A model generated the notes under the pieces. It did no database searches, was not told the DNA's origin, and saw only the letters and a list, made by a program, of their open reading frames with translations. Source: Asterias amurensis (Eukaryota; Echinodermata; Asteroidea; Forcipulatida; Asteriidae). From it: 64,000 nucleotides of DNA. The stretch is taken from assembly GCF_032118995.1 (NCBI RefSeq), contig NC_092648.1, positions 22,658,450 through 22,722,449 on the forward strand, in the 5' to 3' direction. A program made the translations under genes and the position numbers. Below are positions 27,501 through 33,745 of this stretch, one piece after another (position 1 is the stretch's first letter; every line of letters starts with the position of its first letter).

Positions 27501-30500
27501 TACCGTCTTTAAGGAGATGCTTCCATACTGGTCGTCATTCACAAAGAGGTACAAGGAATACCATGACAAGAATCCCAGATTGCCATGTAAGTCATTAATC
27601 ATCATATTACATTTTGTTTTTACCCTAACACCGATGTGTATTTACACAATGTATGTTGGACCAAAGTGGTCCCAAAAATGTTTGGATTTGCACAGTCTAT
27701 TGACAACTCAACTTCATTTTTTCTTCTAACAATGTTTTTTTGTGTGTGGAGATACTCCATTATGATTAAATGTCACACAATTGATTATTGCTTCATGCTA
27801 CTTCTGATTATGCAAGCTTATTAAGGTTGGGCTACTCTTTGTGAACTTCTCTTCATGTATTCACCATGGGTTCTGTGTCTATACATTGCCATAATTATTG
27901 TCATTTTGTGCTTCTTATAATATTAATAATAATAATGGAAATTTATATAGCACCCATCCATGTAAACATGCTCCTGAACGCTGAACTATTAAAAAGAAAA
28001 CCTGTTAAAATCCATAAATACCCTAGAGAAAATACAGTAAAAATGTAATTGACATTGTTTGTTTTTTCATTGTCATGTCTATATGGGATTTGTTTACTTG
28101 ACATTTTTGTTTGTTTTTTGTTTGCATTTAATCCAATTAATTGCTCTAACTTCTTTGGCTTTATGGTAATATTTAATGTTTGCACTCTGCAGTTTTTGGT
28201 GTGAATTGCAAATGTATATATTTTTTATCAGTAAGGATATTACTAATGTATATTTAATGGACCAATACATTTTATCTTTCTTATATAATAACTATTAAAC
28301 ATTAAGCATTTGAGAAAAGGTCAAAACCATTAATAAGTTAAGTTCCTGTTTCATTTCTTTGTTTTATAGAGGTCGTATTATAGTTATTTAATCAATATAA
28401 TTTATGTTTATCCTAGCTAGAGAGGAAAGTCTCCTTGGCAGAAACTAAATTAATTTGTTATTATTTTTTAAGTATTTTGTTGTGAATTTGGCCCATCTGA
28501 TTAAAACCAATGATTCATATTGCTCCAATGTTTCTGTATTAAACCACCACCAAACCGACTTGGCCATTAATTTGATCCATGGGTACTTCCTTGACTCTTT
28601 GAACAGCCACCAAGGTGCAGAAGCTGACCAAGCAGAGATTGAAGAAGTTCCTAGACATGAAGGATCCCAGGAGAGACTTTAAGCTACCCTCCGTCTCCAC
28701 GGCACCACAGAGCAGAACGGGAGGGACCGGAATCACATTCTCTATAAGCGAAGGACTTCAATGGAAGGTACATCTGTCTTTATTGACCCATTTCACCTGA
28801 TGTCATCATCAGAAAAACTTGAATGCGCCATACTGCGCGTTATGCAGTAAAGTGTGCATTTTAGGCGACGCAGCGTTAATACACGTAAACCTAACTGCCC
28901 ACCAACATGGTGAGCGTGGCATCAGTCGCCGCGTGTAAAGGGGTCAATATTAGTTAATTTGGGGTTAAACAAAGACAAATTTACTAGAGGTGGATTTGAA
29001 CCAACAACCTCTAGAATAACCTGCCTTGACCATTTGTGACCATTTAATAAATCATTCCTCACTCTTGCCCATGGTTTTAGAAACTCTTTAGTTTCACCAT
29101 TGTATGAATATGTGAAGTGTGCAAGTGGTTTTCATAGAGCTGCGCTAGCACAAAATGGAGCTAAGCACAACAAAATTATGCTTAGCAGAATACGGTGCCA
29201 TGTCACATGCACTGTCTTTGACTGGTATCCTGTAATGTGTCATTGAGCAGAAAGTCTCTGCTTAAAGACACTGGTCATGTTTGGTAACTACTCAAAATAC
29301 AAATTAGCATAAAAACTTGGTAACGAGCAACAGAGAGCTATCGGTAGAATAAAACATTGTGAGAAGTGACTCCCTCTGAAGTAGTGTAGTTTTTGAGAAA
29401 GAGGTAATTTCTCACTAAAAATATTTGAATATGAGAAAGACTTCAGGCCTGAAGCCTTTCTCAAGCATCTGAAAGCACACAGATTTGTGTGACAAGGGTA
29501 TTTTTATCCCCCATTATTTTCTTGCAACTTTGGTGCCCAATTGAGCCCAAATTTTTACAGATCATTAAATATGTTGCAATGCACCATACTTGTCTCTGAC
29601 AATTACCAAACGAGTCCAGTGTCTCTAAGCAGCTCTATGAAATTTGGCCCAGATTGTTGGAGGGTTAATACAGGTTTTTTTTCATTCTCTTGGACTTGGT
29701 ATACAACTTAATCTAAGGCATGGATGATGTCTTGCTTTCTGTATGTCCTTTTGGCATGTCTTTGTCCGGCTTGCTAGATTTGCATGAGGTAGTCCTCCAT
29801 GTAGTGTTCTCAAATAATGCAATAACCTTCCTACAACTCACCCTCCTTTGCTTCCCCCCTGATTTATCCCCTCCTTGCATGCTTTCCTAGGAATGGAAGC
29901 TTGATCTACTACCTGATGATTGAACAACTCCACAAAGTCAGTTTTGTGCAAATCCTTTTCCCTCAACCCTAACCTACTTGCAAACTTTCATTCATTACTA
30001 ACCTCTACTTATTATTGTAAAGTTTGTATCACCGCTTAATAAGGAGACGATAAAATGTGATAATTCACCACACTTTTTATTTTTCATTTTTACGGAAAGA
30101 GTAACAAACAATTGCAGGGGGATGAGGTAAGATTGTATTAAATTCAGAGTCAAAATAACAGCGTTTGAATAAGCGGATTTAGTTGTGGGGAAACATGTAT
30201 GGCAATTAACCTTAACTGTAAAAGGTCTTGCACAAGCTTCCTGTTGATTCATTAAAGGGGACAGCTGTACCCAAACTTTTTATTTCTGCTGCTTTTTTTT
30301 GCATTGAACTTTGTTCTGGTATTATAAAACAATTCCATGGCTATTTTGAAACCTGACCACCATCTTTGATGTGGTTCAATCAAGCACACATTTATATCAT
30401 GTTTTGCAATCTGCTTATTTTTCACAAATTGTTAAATTTCTTTTCTTCATGATTCAACTAAACTTTCCCCAGCCTCTCTGCACTCCCTACTCTGCTGATA

Positions 30501-32172
30501 CATATGGACAAATAAACATTAAAAAAATATCCTTTTTTTATTTGTGCATTGGTAGAAATGGTTTTTCCCTTGAAGACAATAGACCTTGTTGATCTCCAGT
30601 CAACATGTTCAGGACACAAGTCTATTAACACTTTATCACATGCGGTGCACATTTAGAGCAAAATAAACCCAACTGCAAGAGCAAAATACTCCCTTGACGT
30701 CCCCTTGTTCTGCTACTTGTATGCAATAGAGGAGTCCAAACTCAGTGGGCTAACACTTAGTACTCTACCTTGCAAATACTCCCTTGGCCCTGGTACTGAT
30801 GTCCCCTTGTTCTGCTACTTGTATGCAATAGAGGAGTCCAAACTCAGTGGGCTAACACTTAGTACTCTACCTTGCAAATACTCCCTTGGCCCTGGTACTG
30901 ATGTCCCCTTGTTCTGCTACTTGTATGCAACTGAGGAGTCCAAACTCAGTGGGCTAACAGTTAGTACTCTACCTTGCAAATACTCCCTTGGCCCTGGTAC
31001 TGATGTCCCCTTGTTCTGCTACTTGTATGCAATAGAGGAGTCCAAACTCAGTGGGCTAACACTTAGTACTCTACCTTGCAAATACTCCCTTGGCCCTGGT
31101 ACTGATGTCCCCTTGTTCTGCTACTTGTATGCAACTGAGGAGTCCAAACTCAGTGGGCTAACAGTTAGTACTCTACCTTGCAAATACTCCCTTGGCCCTG
31201 GTACTGACTTCCCCTTGTTCTGCTACTTGTATGCAATGGAGGAGTCCAAACTCAGTGGGCTAATGCTTAGTACTCTACCCTGCATAAACAAAAGTACACT
31301 CCATTGGAATATTAACAGTTTGTGTATGCGTTAAATTGATCGGTGATGGGAATGCACTGCCCTACACTTTTCAAAGGTTGATGGGTTAACCTGAGTCATT
31401 GTCGTGAATTGATTTGGCAAAACAACTTATTAAGGTTAAAAAAAGGATTTGTGATTGAAAAATTAGTTTCATTTTGAAAGCTCACTGATTAAAAAAGTTC
31501 ATACTTCTGCCAACTACCAGTCCTCCGGGGAAATATTTACTACAAAATAGTTCAAAAAATTGCTTTCAAAGACCATTAGCAGTTGAAATAATCACACATG
31601 AAACACGCACATAGTCACAGACAAAACATAAACTGTTGGTTTGTTTGGTTGTTTGTTTTCCTCCCACTATTTTGGGCCCTCCTTATTTTGATAAAATCCA
31701 ATTAAAATGTTGGTTGTATGTGTTCATTGAAGAGCAGGGGTCGACCTTAATGCTGGCCCTGTGCACATTGTCTTAAACTGCTGCGGGCTAGTCAAAACCA
31801 CTGCGAAAGTTGCCCGGTGGGCTACTTTCAGATGTAAATAAGGAAAGTATAATTAACTTTCAAACACTTTACCTTTGTGAGGATGTAATATAACAATGAT
31901 TTCAACTTTGAGGTCAATCACCCAGAATTCCCGAAGGGACAATTTAACAAAAACTTTGATTTTATCTCTCTGTCTGGCAGACGTTTGAGTTGTCTGACGT
32001 TAGCGATGGCACAGTTTCTCCAAGCCAGAGTCGTAGAGCTAGTTCCATTGAATCCGGTATGGGACCACAGTTCCACAGGCTTCGTGCTGGGACGAATAGA
32101 AGTCTCTTATCACAGGAATCTACCAGCACCAGAGCATCGAGGGTTGCCTCCAGGGTTGGGGTTACTGCTTGA
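1769..32172 (+). CDS. RGS22: RGS22-like protein (regulator of G-protein signalling 22), 5' partial, 22 exons
   Basis: Large multi-RGS protein, about 1,359 residues visible (human RGS22 is about 1,260). Exons: 1769-1857, 2983-3197, 3989-4278, 4667-4954, 5452-5593, 6331-6598, 7275-7429, 8246-8431, 8943-9260, 9449-9606, 10782-10941, 18715-18768, 21315-21689, 22016-22192, 22747-22879, 23989-24087, 24729-24860, 26392-26583, 26862-26963, 27391-27586, 28607-28767, 31981-32172. Each border is AG/GT and the phase carries across every junction. The first exon reads EENFEPLLVYDDLFLDYFNA, close to the N-terminus of vertebrate RGS22. The order of four RGS-like modules also fits that family. The start-codon exon lies upstream or is too short to see. 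RGS domains bind G-alpha subunits; RGS22 is known as a testis/cilia-associated member. Its role here is inference from the family. Confidence 0.9.
2032..2425. mobile_element. palindromic (foldback) DNA transposon with TTAA ends
   Basis: A 394-bp element beginning TTAAAGGAACACGTTGCC and ending with the inverted copy ...GGCAACGTGTTCCTTTAA. Inner arms also pair (GACGAGTTGGTC region at about 2057 with the arm at about 2385). The centre is a near-perfect palindrome at about 2197-2262 (ACACGGTCGGCCATTTATGG and its complement). TTAA at both borders fits a TTAA target-site duplication as used by Kolobok or piggyBac elements. No transposase is encoded, so it is a non-autonomous MITE-type element. It lies in an RGS22 intron. 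Confidence 0.8.
2590..2716 (-). repeat. interspersed repeat, CACGTGAC/ACAGTTTCGCTA family, copy 1
   Basis: The reverse complement matches 7915-8000 and 33247-33320: all share CATAAATACCTCAGACAG-like sequence, TTTCGCTA, a TATTGGTGGAG block, GCGTCACGTGGG and ATAATGACCA. It is a short partial copy. Confidence 0.75.
3240..3620. mobile_element. decayed element of the ATTTCATG...ATTGGGCCC family
   Basis: Contains repeated TCTACGCTTACTG- and TGCGCT-type words, an internal GGGCTCGATTTCATGAC and an end AAATTGGGCCCTG. These match the termini of the element at 21713. It appears rearranged or composite. Confidence 0.45.
5045..5132 (+). repeat. LINE/SINE 3'-tail relic (GCGC...TATA...TTA-rich end)
   Basis: Reads TTGTAAAGCGCATTGA, then AAAATGCGCTATATACAAAC, ending in a degenerate (ATT/ACT)n run. 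The same layout occurs inverted at the 3' end of the LINE at 12520 and at 36218 and 27920. Confidence 0.55.
5920..6050. repeat. relic of AGGCCT-ended repeat family
   Basis: Bounded by ACAGGCCTTAA and TTCAAGGCCTA, with several GGGCA(C/A) words inside. Weakly similar to 16129-16290, 58369-58553 and 60378-60542. Confidence 0.35.
6856..7100. mobile_element. inverted-repeat element with ATTTCATAGAGCTGCTTAAGC ends
   Basis: Starts GGGGCCAATTTCATAGAGCT and ends AGCTCTATGAAATTGGGCCC, the inverted copy. Internal TTGCTTAAGCA hairpins occur at both ends. It is about 245 bp and has no coding capacity. Similar termini occur at 29129-29650 and, diverged, at 35262-35453. This is a MITE-type element in an RGS22 intron. 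Confidence 0.8.
7275..8431 (+). CDS. RGS22: RGS22 exons for RGS module 1
   Basis: Exons 7275-7429 and 8246-8431 code an RGS-like helical module: MAAFKSFLSNTAGEDMMNFW, with the usual F..F.....G...M.FW.D.E start, then a helix-rich half ending YWVARYVLHKERMGG. The aromatic and acidic positions of RGS helices 3-4 are present (FWLDCELY). Some catalytic Asn/Asp contacts of classical small RGS proteins are not obvious, as is common in RGS22, so GAP activity should not be assumed. Confidence 0.85.
7912..8175 (+). repeat. interspersed repeat, CACGTGAC family, copy 2
   Basis: Matches 33247-33320 at its start (TACCTCAGACAGTTTCGCTA) and 33671-33745 at its end (AACCACTAGT, AAAACCTCTTCACCACACAT). The middle differs, so the two are diverged or internally deleted copies of one longer repeat. 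Confidence 0.75.
8943..10941 (+). CDS. RGS22: RGS22 exons for RGS module 2
   Basis: Exons 8943-9260, 9449-9606 and 10782-10941. A Pro/Arg-rich linker (8943-9180) precedes GRPFQRHLEK joined to QVDQRLLANLLFWQDVTDYG, a standard RGS core start, and the module continues to REWLVYLKEDLAVFL. The donor at 9260/9261 (AA|GTTTGT) is weak by eye. It is the only position that keeps frame with the acceptor at 9449 and gives an RGS core continuous with the family. Confidence 0.83.
9739..10030 (-). mobile_element. LINE reverse-transcriptase C-terminal relic
   Basis: Minus-strand frame reads SLSRTASLWNSLPGACFPSS then DLLSFKRNVNSYL. This is the R..LWN.LP.....(S)..FK..L signature found at the end of many non-LTR retrotransposon ORF2 proteins. 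No upstream RT core survives. It is a short dead fragment in an RGS22 intron. Confidence 0.65.
10085..10165 (+). repeat. tRNA-like SINE fragment
   Basis: Contains a pol III B-box-like GGTTCGAATCCCACC about 50 bases after an A-box-like GTAGTGGTATCTG. It does not fold as an intact tRNA, so it is read as a tRNA-derived SINE head. Confidence 0.4.
10275..10426. mobile_element. short inverted-repeat element (CGATTTCACAAAG ends)
   Basis: GGGCTCGATTTCACAAAG at the left and CTTTGTGAAATCGGTCCC at the right are inverted copies 115 bases apart. The core is unrelated to the element at 6856, although the outer words resemble that family. Confidence 0.65.
10430..10510 (+). repeat. tRNA-like SINE fragment
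   Basis: B-box-like GGTTTGAATCCTGG after an A-box-like GGTGGCATGGATTG. It directly follows the inverted-repeat element at 10275-10426. Confidence 0.35.
11474..11528 (+). CDS. possible RGS22 cassette mini-exon
   Basis: A 55-bp segment flanked by an AG acceptor (after 11473) and a GTAAGT donor (11529). It accepts the phase left by exon 10782-10941 and reads QFPPLLGQVNQERSGSPYS. However, it leaves phase 0, while the next recognised exons (18715, 21315) both need phase 2. Either it is a decoy, it is spliced with another exon I did not find, or it belongs to a transcript with a different end. Confidence 0.3.
12515..14590 (-). mobile_element. 5'-truncated non-LTR retrotransposon (CR1/L2-type LINE)
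   Basis: Holds the 610-codon reverse-transcriptase frame and, at the element's 3' end (low coordinates), a TATATAGCGCTCTACGGAG tail followed by an (ATA)n run at about 12522-12540. The frame is open without a start to about 14583 (upstream residues TERRVRRRLERKWKKSN) and then meets a stop. The endonuclease half is missing, so this is a typical 5'-truncated insertion. It sits antisense in an RGS22 intron. Confidence 0.88.
12622..14454 (-). CDS. LINE ORF2 reverse transcriptase, partial
   Basis: The 610-residue frame has the non-LTR RT motifs in order: LKSYRPVANVPFLSKVIEKV (fingers), VLLDMSAAFDTVDHDILLQR (motif A, catalytic Asp), SIPQGSIVGPLAFILYTNPI (motif B), HEYADDIQLY (motif C, YADD) and the C-terminal LWNELPAGLREAISLPVFKS. 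No endonuclease domain is present, so the protein is only the RT/C-terminal half and the copy cannot move by itself. The lack of stops over 1.8 kb argues that the insertion is young. The clade (CR1/L2 group) is assigned by motif resemblance only. Confidence 0.9.
   Translation of the reverse strand: MYFSDKCTNCNIKDMYAIINVLLNKTAQVLPECDSNTKLADNFLSFFKDKVDTIRSNVSSHPDTNVIVPKQTSTVFCMPEFEQLTCDAVKQIIMRLSNKSCSLDTLPSWLVKNNLSTLLPVITKIVNASLSSGIFPSNLKHSVITPVLKKSSLDRNDLKSYRPVANVPFLSKVIEKVATCQVINHVDSYTLGEQFQSAYKRFHSTETALLRVKNDILRSLDKSKAVLLVLLDMSAAFDTVDHDILLQRLHTQFGISSTVNTWFSTYIKNRTTKVSIKGDFSRHHIFTYSIPQGSIVGPLAFILYTNPIGEIIRQHGISFHEYADDIQLYAEFDPKSEGDRQRVLSKISSCVLAINKWMAQNMLQLNQGKTEFIVFANSHVLSTLPNLELILADFTIPASTSVKNLGVSLDCSLNMSHHISSVCKTVNFHIRNLWRIRRFITQSACHHAVRSLVLSRLDYANSLLVGARENDLARLQRLQNKAARLVFACGRDQPSAGLIASLHWLPVKERINFKIFTHVYKILHTQSPSYLVELVHSQNSNTADEYRQRLRSSADQTRLSVPRTRRKAGDSSFSIAAPRLWNELPAGLREAISLPVFKSLLKTFLFPHPS
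14748..14875. mobile_element. 128-bp palindromic MITE (GTGTCCGAATTGGCGAC)
   Basis: GGCCGTGTCCGAATTGGCGA at the left pairs with TCGCCAATTCGGACACGGCC at the right. Inner arms continue to pair around AGCTACGGCTAG/CTAGCCATAGCT. It is a near-perfect hairpin in the large RGS22 intron. A diverged relative lies at 42176-42309. Confidence 0.85.
14880..17939. other. AT-rich intron DNA with weak repeats
   Basis: No exon seen. Holds a relic bounded by CAGGCCTGG (16129) and GCAGGCCTGAC (16270), a weak inverted repeat at 17050-17190 (AGCTACAGTTTCAAAAAG...TTTATGAAATGG) and another at 17275-17395 (AAAACTATGGCTTAGGCTTT vs AAGCCTTAGTTTTGAAAG). Confidence 0.4.
17940..18179. mobile_element. inverted-repeat element (GAGTGCTACCCCCTGG ends)
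   Basis: AGTGCTACCCCCTGG at the left is mirrored by CCAGGGGGTGGCACT at the right, 240 bp overall. Internal arms also pair (GATTGCCAAGTGCAC and GTGCACTTGGTAATC). Non-coding, MITE-like. Confidence 0.7.
18715..18768 (+). CDS. RGS22: RGS22 acidic 54-bp exon, probably skippable
   Basis: Acceptor CTAG before 18715 and donor at 18769. It reads DEDNDSEETESSDHDDS in the phase delivered by exon 10782-10941. The exon is symmetric (phase 2 in, phase 2 out, 54 bp), so including or skipping it keeps the frame into exon 21315-21689. That is typical of an alternative exon. The acidic Ser-rich content fits a casein-kinase-2-type linker, which is inference. Confidence 0.65.
20598..20733. mobile_element. 136-bp palindromic MITE
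   Basis: TGTAAATCTCCTTGAGTAG at the left pairs with CTACTCAAAGAGATTACA at the right. Inner arms ACCGGTGGTTGAC and GTCAACCACTGG also pair. In an RGS22 intron; no coding. Confidence 0.75.
21315..21689 (+). CDS. RGS22: RGS22 basic linker exon
   Basis: This 125-residue exon is strongly basic at first (repeated KKR/KK clusters, e.g. SRKKRELSPESKKKAQQKKR), then has a Gly/Lys-rich tract, and ends in EAREDATFKKMAKNK, which leads directly into RGS module 3. It is the most GC-rich stretch of the locus by eye, standing out from AT-rich introns. Charge complementarity with the preceding acidic exon is visible. A nuclear-localisation or coiled role is possible but unproven. Confidence 0.8.
21713..21918. 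mobile_element. inverted-repeat element (GGGCCCAATTTCATGG ends)
   Basis: GGGCCCAATTTCATGGC at the left and GCCATGAAATTGGGCC at the right. The core carries TACGCTTACGCAGCAAGCG and its reverse. It starts 24 bases after the RGS22 donor at 21690, so it nearly touches the exon. Confidence 0.8.
22016..24860 (+). CDS. RGS22: RGS22 exons for RGS module 3 and following linker
   Basis: Exons 22016-22192, 22747-22879, 23989-24087 and 24729-24860. The module starts LMTLFKSYMQEIEGKENLNA (F..Y....E...NL.AF), ends VIPRLEQVFSNFWI, and continues through IYRSMVHQTQADSVDKTYL. Exon 23989-24087 (99 bp, phase 0-0) was chosen because it has AG/GT borders and reads as a continuing helix; part of it is duplicated just upstream. 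The last exon ends at a GTAAGC donor (24861) after a basic KRRRRGKGP run. Confidence 0.8.
23351..23551. mobile_element. inverted-repeat element (ATAGACCGATCCAT ends)
   Basis: ATAGACCGATCCATAGGCTC at the left and GAGCTAATGGATCGGTCTAT at the right are inverted copies, 201 bp overall. It is GC-richer than the flanking intron. MITE-like. Confidence 0.8.
23676..24003 (+). repeat. local tandem duplication overlapping an RGS22 exon start
   Basis: 23718-23797 and 23923-24003 are diverged copies: both run ACTTGATT..CACATT..ATGCTTTGT, then ATGCAACAGATT(T)ACCGATCC. The second copy is the real exon start (23989). The first lacks one T after the acceptor, so its exon copy is out of frame. A second internal repeat, CAGAGAGT.AAG.TTGTTG.GAACCTTC, occurs at about 23681 and 23803. 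Confidence 0.7.
24120..24480. repeat. tandem repeat, 21-bp GATCGGAATCAGATCTAAAAA unit
   Basis: About eight or nine 21-bp units at 24225-24400, flanked on both sides by shorter TCAGATC/AGTTCAGATC words. Most units are identical apart from single changes. It lies in the intron between exons 23989-24087 and 24729-24860. Confidence 0.85.
25553..25628 (-). repeat. tRNA-like SINE fragment
   Basis: Reverse complement carries a B-box-like AGGTTCAAGCTC and an upstream GGATAGAGCGAGCATG resembling an A-box region. Degraded. Confidence 0.35.
26183..26318. mobile_element. inverted-repeat element (GGGGCCTTTCACAA ends)
   Basis: GGGGCCTTTCACAACCCTC at the left is answered by GAGGTTTGAGAAAGGCCCC at the right. 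TTGGGCTCTG and CAGAGCCCAA form the inner arms. It ends about 75 bases before the RGS22 exon at 26392. Confidence 0.75.
26392..28767 (+). CDS. RGS22: RGS22 exons for RGS module 4
   Basis: Exons 26392-26583, 26862-26963, 27391-27586 and 28607-28767. The sequence runs DKNEFQAFLLKSARGIPPQK, then EKDLVFYLEVQRFKESHH, CFIDSPVTNPGLQIDV and FKEMLPYWSSFTKRYKEYH. It aligns by eye with the last RGS module of human RGS22, including the conserved CFI(N/D)S...LQID segment. The C-terminal exon adds a basic stretch KVQKLTKQRLKKFLDMKD. Confidence 0.87.
27917..27962 (-). repeat. LINE/SINE 3'-tail relic
   Basis: (TAA)n followed by GGAAATTTATATAGCACCC, the same layout as the tail at 12520-12560 read on the minus strand. 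Confidence 0.45.
28981..29040 (-). repeat. tRNA-like SINE fragment
   Basis: Reverse complement contains a B-box-like TTGGTTCAAATCCACC. Only a head-like piece is visible. Confidence 0.35.
29129..29650. mobile_element. ATTTCATAGAGCTGC-type element split by a nested insertion
   Basis: Left end TTTTCATAGAGCTGCGCTAG, right end AGCAGCTCTATGAAATTTGGC. The outer element (same family as 6856-7100) is interrupted at 29262-29628 by a second transposon, so the outer insertion is older. Confidence 0.75.
29262..29628. mobile_element. 365-bp-class TTAA element, nested copy
   Basis: Begins TTAAAGACACTGGTCATG and ends GAGTCCAGTGTCTCTAA. Interior words (GAGAGCTATCGGTAGAATA, TTGAGAAAGAGGTAATTTCT, CTTCAGGCCTGAAG, GCACACAGATTTGTGTG) match the copies at 50101-50465 and 53373-53761. 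Confidence 0.8.
30684..31284 (+). repeat. minisatellite, 102-bp unit, about 5.9 copies, open in one frame
   Basis: Copies of CCCTTGTTCTGCTACTTGTA recur every 102 bp (30702, 30804 and on). Because 102 is a multiple of three, one frame stays open for about 209 codons and repeats a 34-residue unit (FCYLYAIEESKLSGLTLSTL...). There is no ATG start and no convincing splice borders. The units differ by a few substitutions that alternate between two types. It lies in the last RGS22 intron and is read as non-coding by default. Confidence 0.85.
31981..32172 (+). CDS. RGS22: RGS22 terminal exon
   Basis: Starts after the acceptor CAG at 31978-31980 in phase 0, codes 63 Ser/Arg-rich residues (FELSDVSDGTVSPSQSRRAS) and stops at TGA 32170-32172. 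The many RRASS-like motifs suggest a disordered, phosphorylatable tail. The exon follows a 3.2-kb intron that carries the 102-bp minisatellite. Confidence 0.8.
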   Translation, partial: TFELSDVSDGTVSPSQSRRASSIESGMGPQFHRLRAGTNRSLLSQESTSTRASRVASRVGVTA

Positions 32173-32219
32173 TGCACATAGTTTTTTTACATATAAAATT
32201 TGCACTATTTTGAAACAAA

Positions 32220-32225
32220 AATAAA
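32220..32225 (+). terminator. poly(A) signal of RGS22
   Basis: AATAAA hexamer 48 bases after the RGS22 stop codon, in AT-rich DNA. This is a normal spacing for a short 3' UTR. Confidence 0.65.
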
Positions 32226-32587
32226 TGTTTATATTTTGCTAAAACAGTGACCAGTGGATTTATTTGGGTGTAAACTTGTAAACTAATGAAGAGGGTGTGC
32301 TTAATGAGTAGGTTAGTTTTATTTTAATTGTTTTAAATTAAACTGTTCGTACAAAGTACAGTACGGACAGTTTAATTTTATTACATTGCATCTGTTTTGT
32401 TTAATAGGTATGTTCATCGTTTGTTTTTTGTCGATGAAATGCTGATTTATGGCCAAAATTATCAAGAAAGATACAATAAAAATCACCTGTGAAAGTTTCT
32501 GTTGAATACAGTGTCTACTTCTTGAGAAAAAACAAAGCAAACAAACTGTCACCCTATTCTCATCAAGACATTGAATTCATCCATGTT

Positions 32588-32860
32588 GATCGGGTACCAA
32601 CTGCATCTCTGGCCAGTTAAAAGGGAGCATTCACATGGACACCATGGACATTTAAAAAGTCGCTACAGAGAATCTTTTGGGAAATTAAAACTTTTTTCGT
32701 TACTTTTATTGATTTCTAATCGATGTGGTCTTTTCAGATGACATAATTGCACATGATTCTTACTCACATTACTATCTTTATAATAAACAGGTTTTCAGAT
32801 ACAAATAACAATTTATTTAGGGGGTCATTACCAAAGTATATGACTCTACCTTAATCTTCA
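32588..32860. repeat. interspersed repeat, copy A (pairs with 36540-36790)
   Basis: Shares ACCAACTGCATCTCT.GCCAG and AGCATTCAC.....GACACC at one end, and TCATT(T)AC.A..TATATGAC.CTACCTT at the other, with 36540-36790 in the same orientation. Unclassified. Confidence 0.6.
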
Positions 32861-33244
32861 ATATTAATTGCTTATAAACAACCAATCATGTACCGATATT
32901 TAATAGTCTTAATCACTATAGAGGCTGTTTGGTTGAAGGTTTGCACTTTTAAGAATAAACATTAAATTTCCCCAGCTCATATCTTGAAACAACCGAATAA
33001 ATATCACAATTTACTCCAATGTAATAGATTTGTATTTGCCATTTATGTAGTATTTTCAGGTACAATAGCTCTACAGTGCCGATACCAGTTCCCTTTTTGG
33101 TGGGCTTTGTTCCGTTGACTGTATTTGGATACCAGTTCTCTTGCCGGTGGGCTTTGTTCCGTTGACTGTGCTTGGCAATTGGCATGTGTGTGTTTACCAT
33201 TTATGATTCCATTTACAGCTGCAGGCCTGCTATAGAGCCCCTTT

Positions 33245-33745
33245 AAAAAGCATTCATAAATACCTCAGACAGTTTCGCTATTCCTATCGGTGGAGGTCGC
33301 GTCACGTGGGTGTGTATAAACCTTTGTTTATGACCGGTAAAAAGTGTTAATTCGTGGGCGTGACACGCGACCTTGCACCTGTTCTTATAAGACAGTTTCT
33401 TCATTCCTATTGGTCGAGAGCAACAGCTGAAACAGTTGTGCCACATCACGCGATACGCGCACAGCATTCCCTTATAAGGAGTTGTTTACCCGAGGGCGGC
33501 GGAGGGCTTTACCATTTCATAGCTGGAGGGTTGTTGTGTTGAAAGAAATCATTTAACAATTATAATTTTTGCATTTATTTCACTTTTTGACCAAAAAGTG
33601 ATGATGTTTTTAACCGAAAAGGTATTTATGAATGGGAGTCAAAAAGTGTTGAATCGTCGTCTCGGTAAAATTATCAAGAACCAGGCCTTGTTGGGATTAA
33701 ACCACTAGTCGAAAACCTCTTCACCACACATTGATTCCCTTATTT
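33245..33745 (+). repeat. interspersed repeat, CACGTGAC family, longest copy
   Basis: Start matches 7912 onward and the minus strand of 2590-2716; end matches 8095-8170. Internally it has two related segments (ACAGTTTCGCTATTCCTATCGG at about 33271 and GACAGTTTCTTCATTCCTATTGG at about 33391), and a palindromic ATTTATGAATGGGAGTCAAA block like that in the element at 2032-2425. This may be the fullest copy of the family here. Confidence 0.7.

Larger units (their letters stand above)
28768..31980. other. last RGS22 intron
   Basis: Holds the tRNA-like fragment, the nested transposon pair and the minisatellite entered separately. 29651-30683 and 31285-31980 are AT-rich with nothing recognised. Confidence 0.5.
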
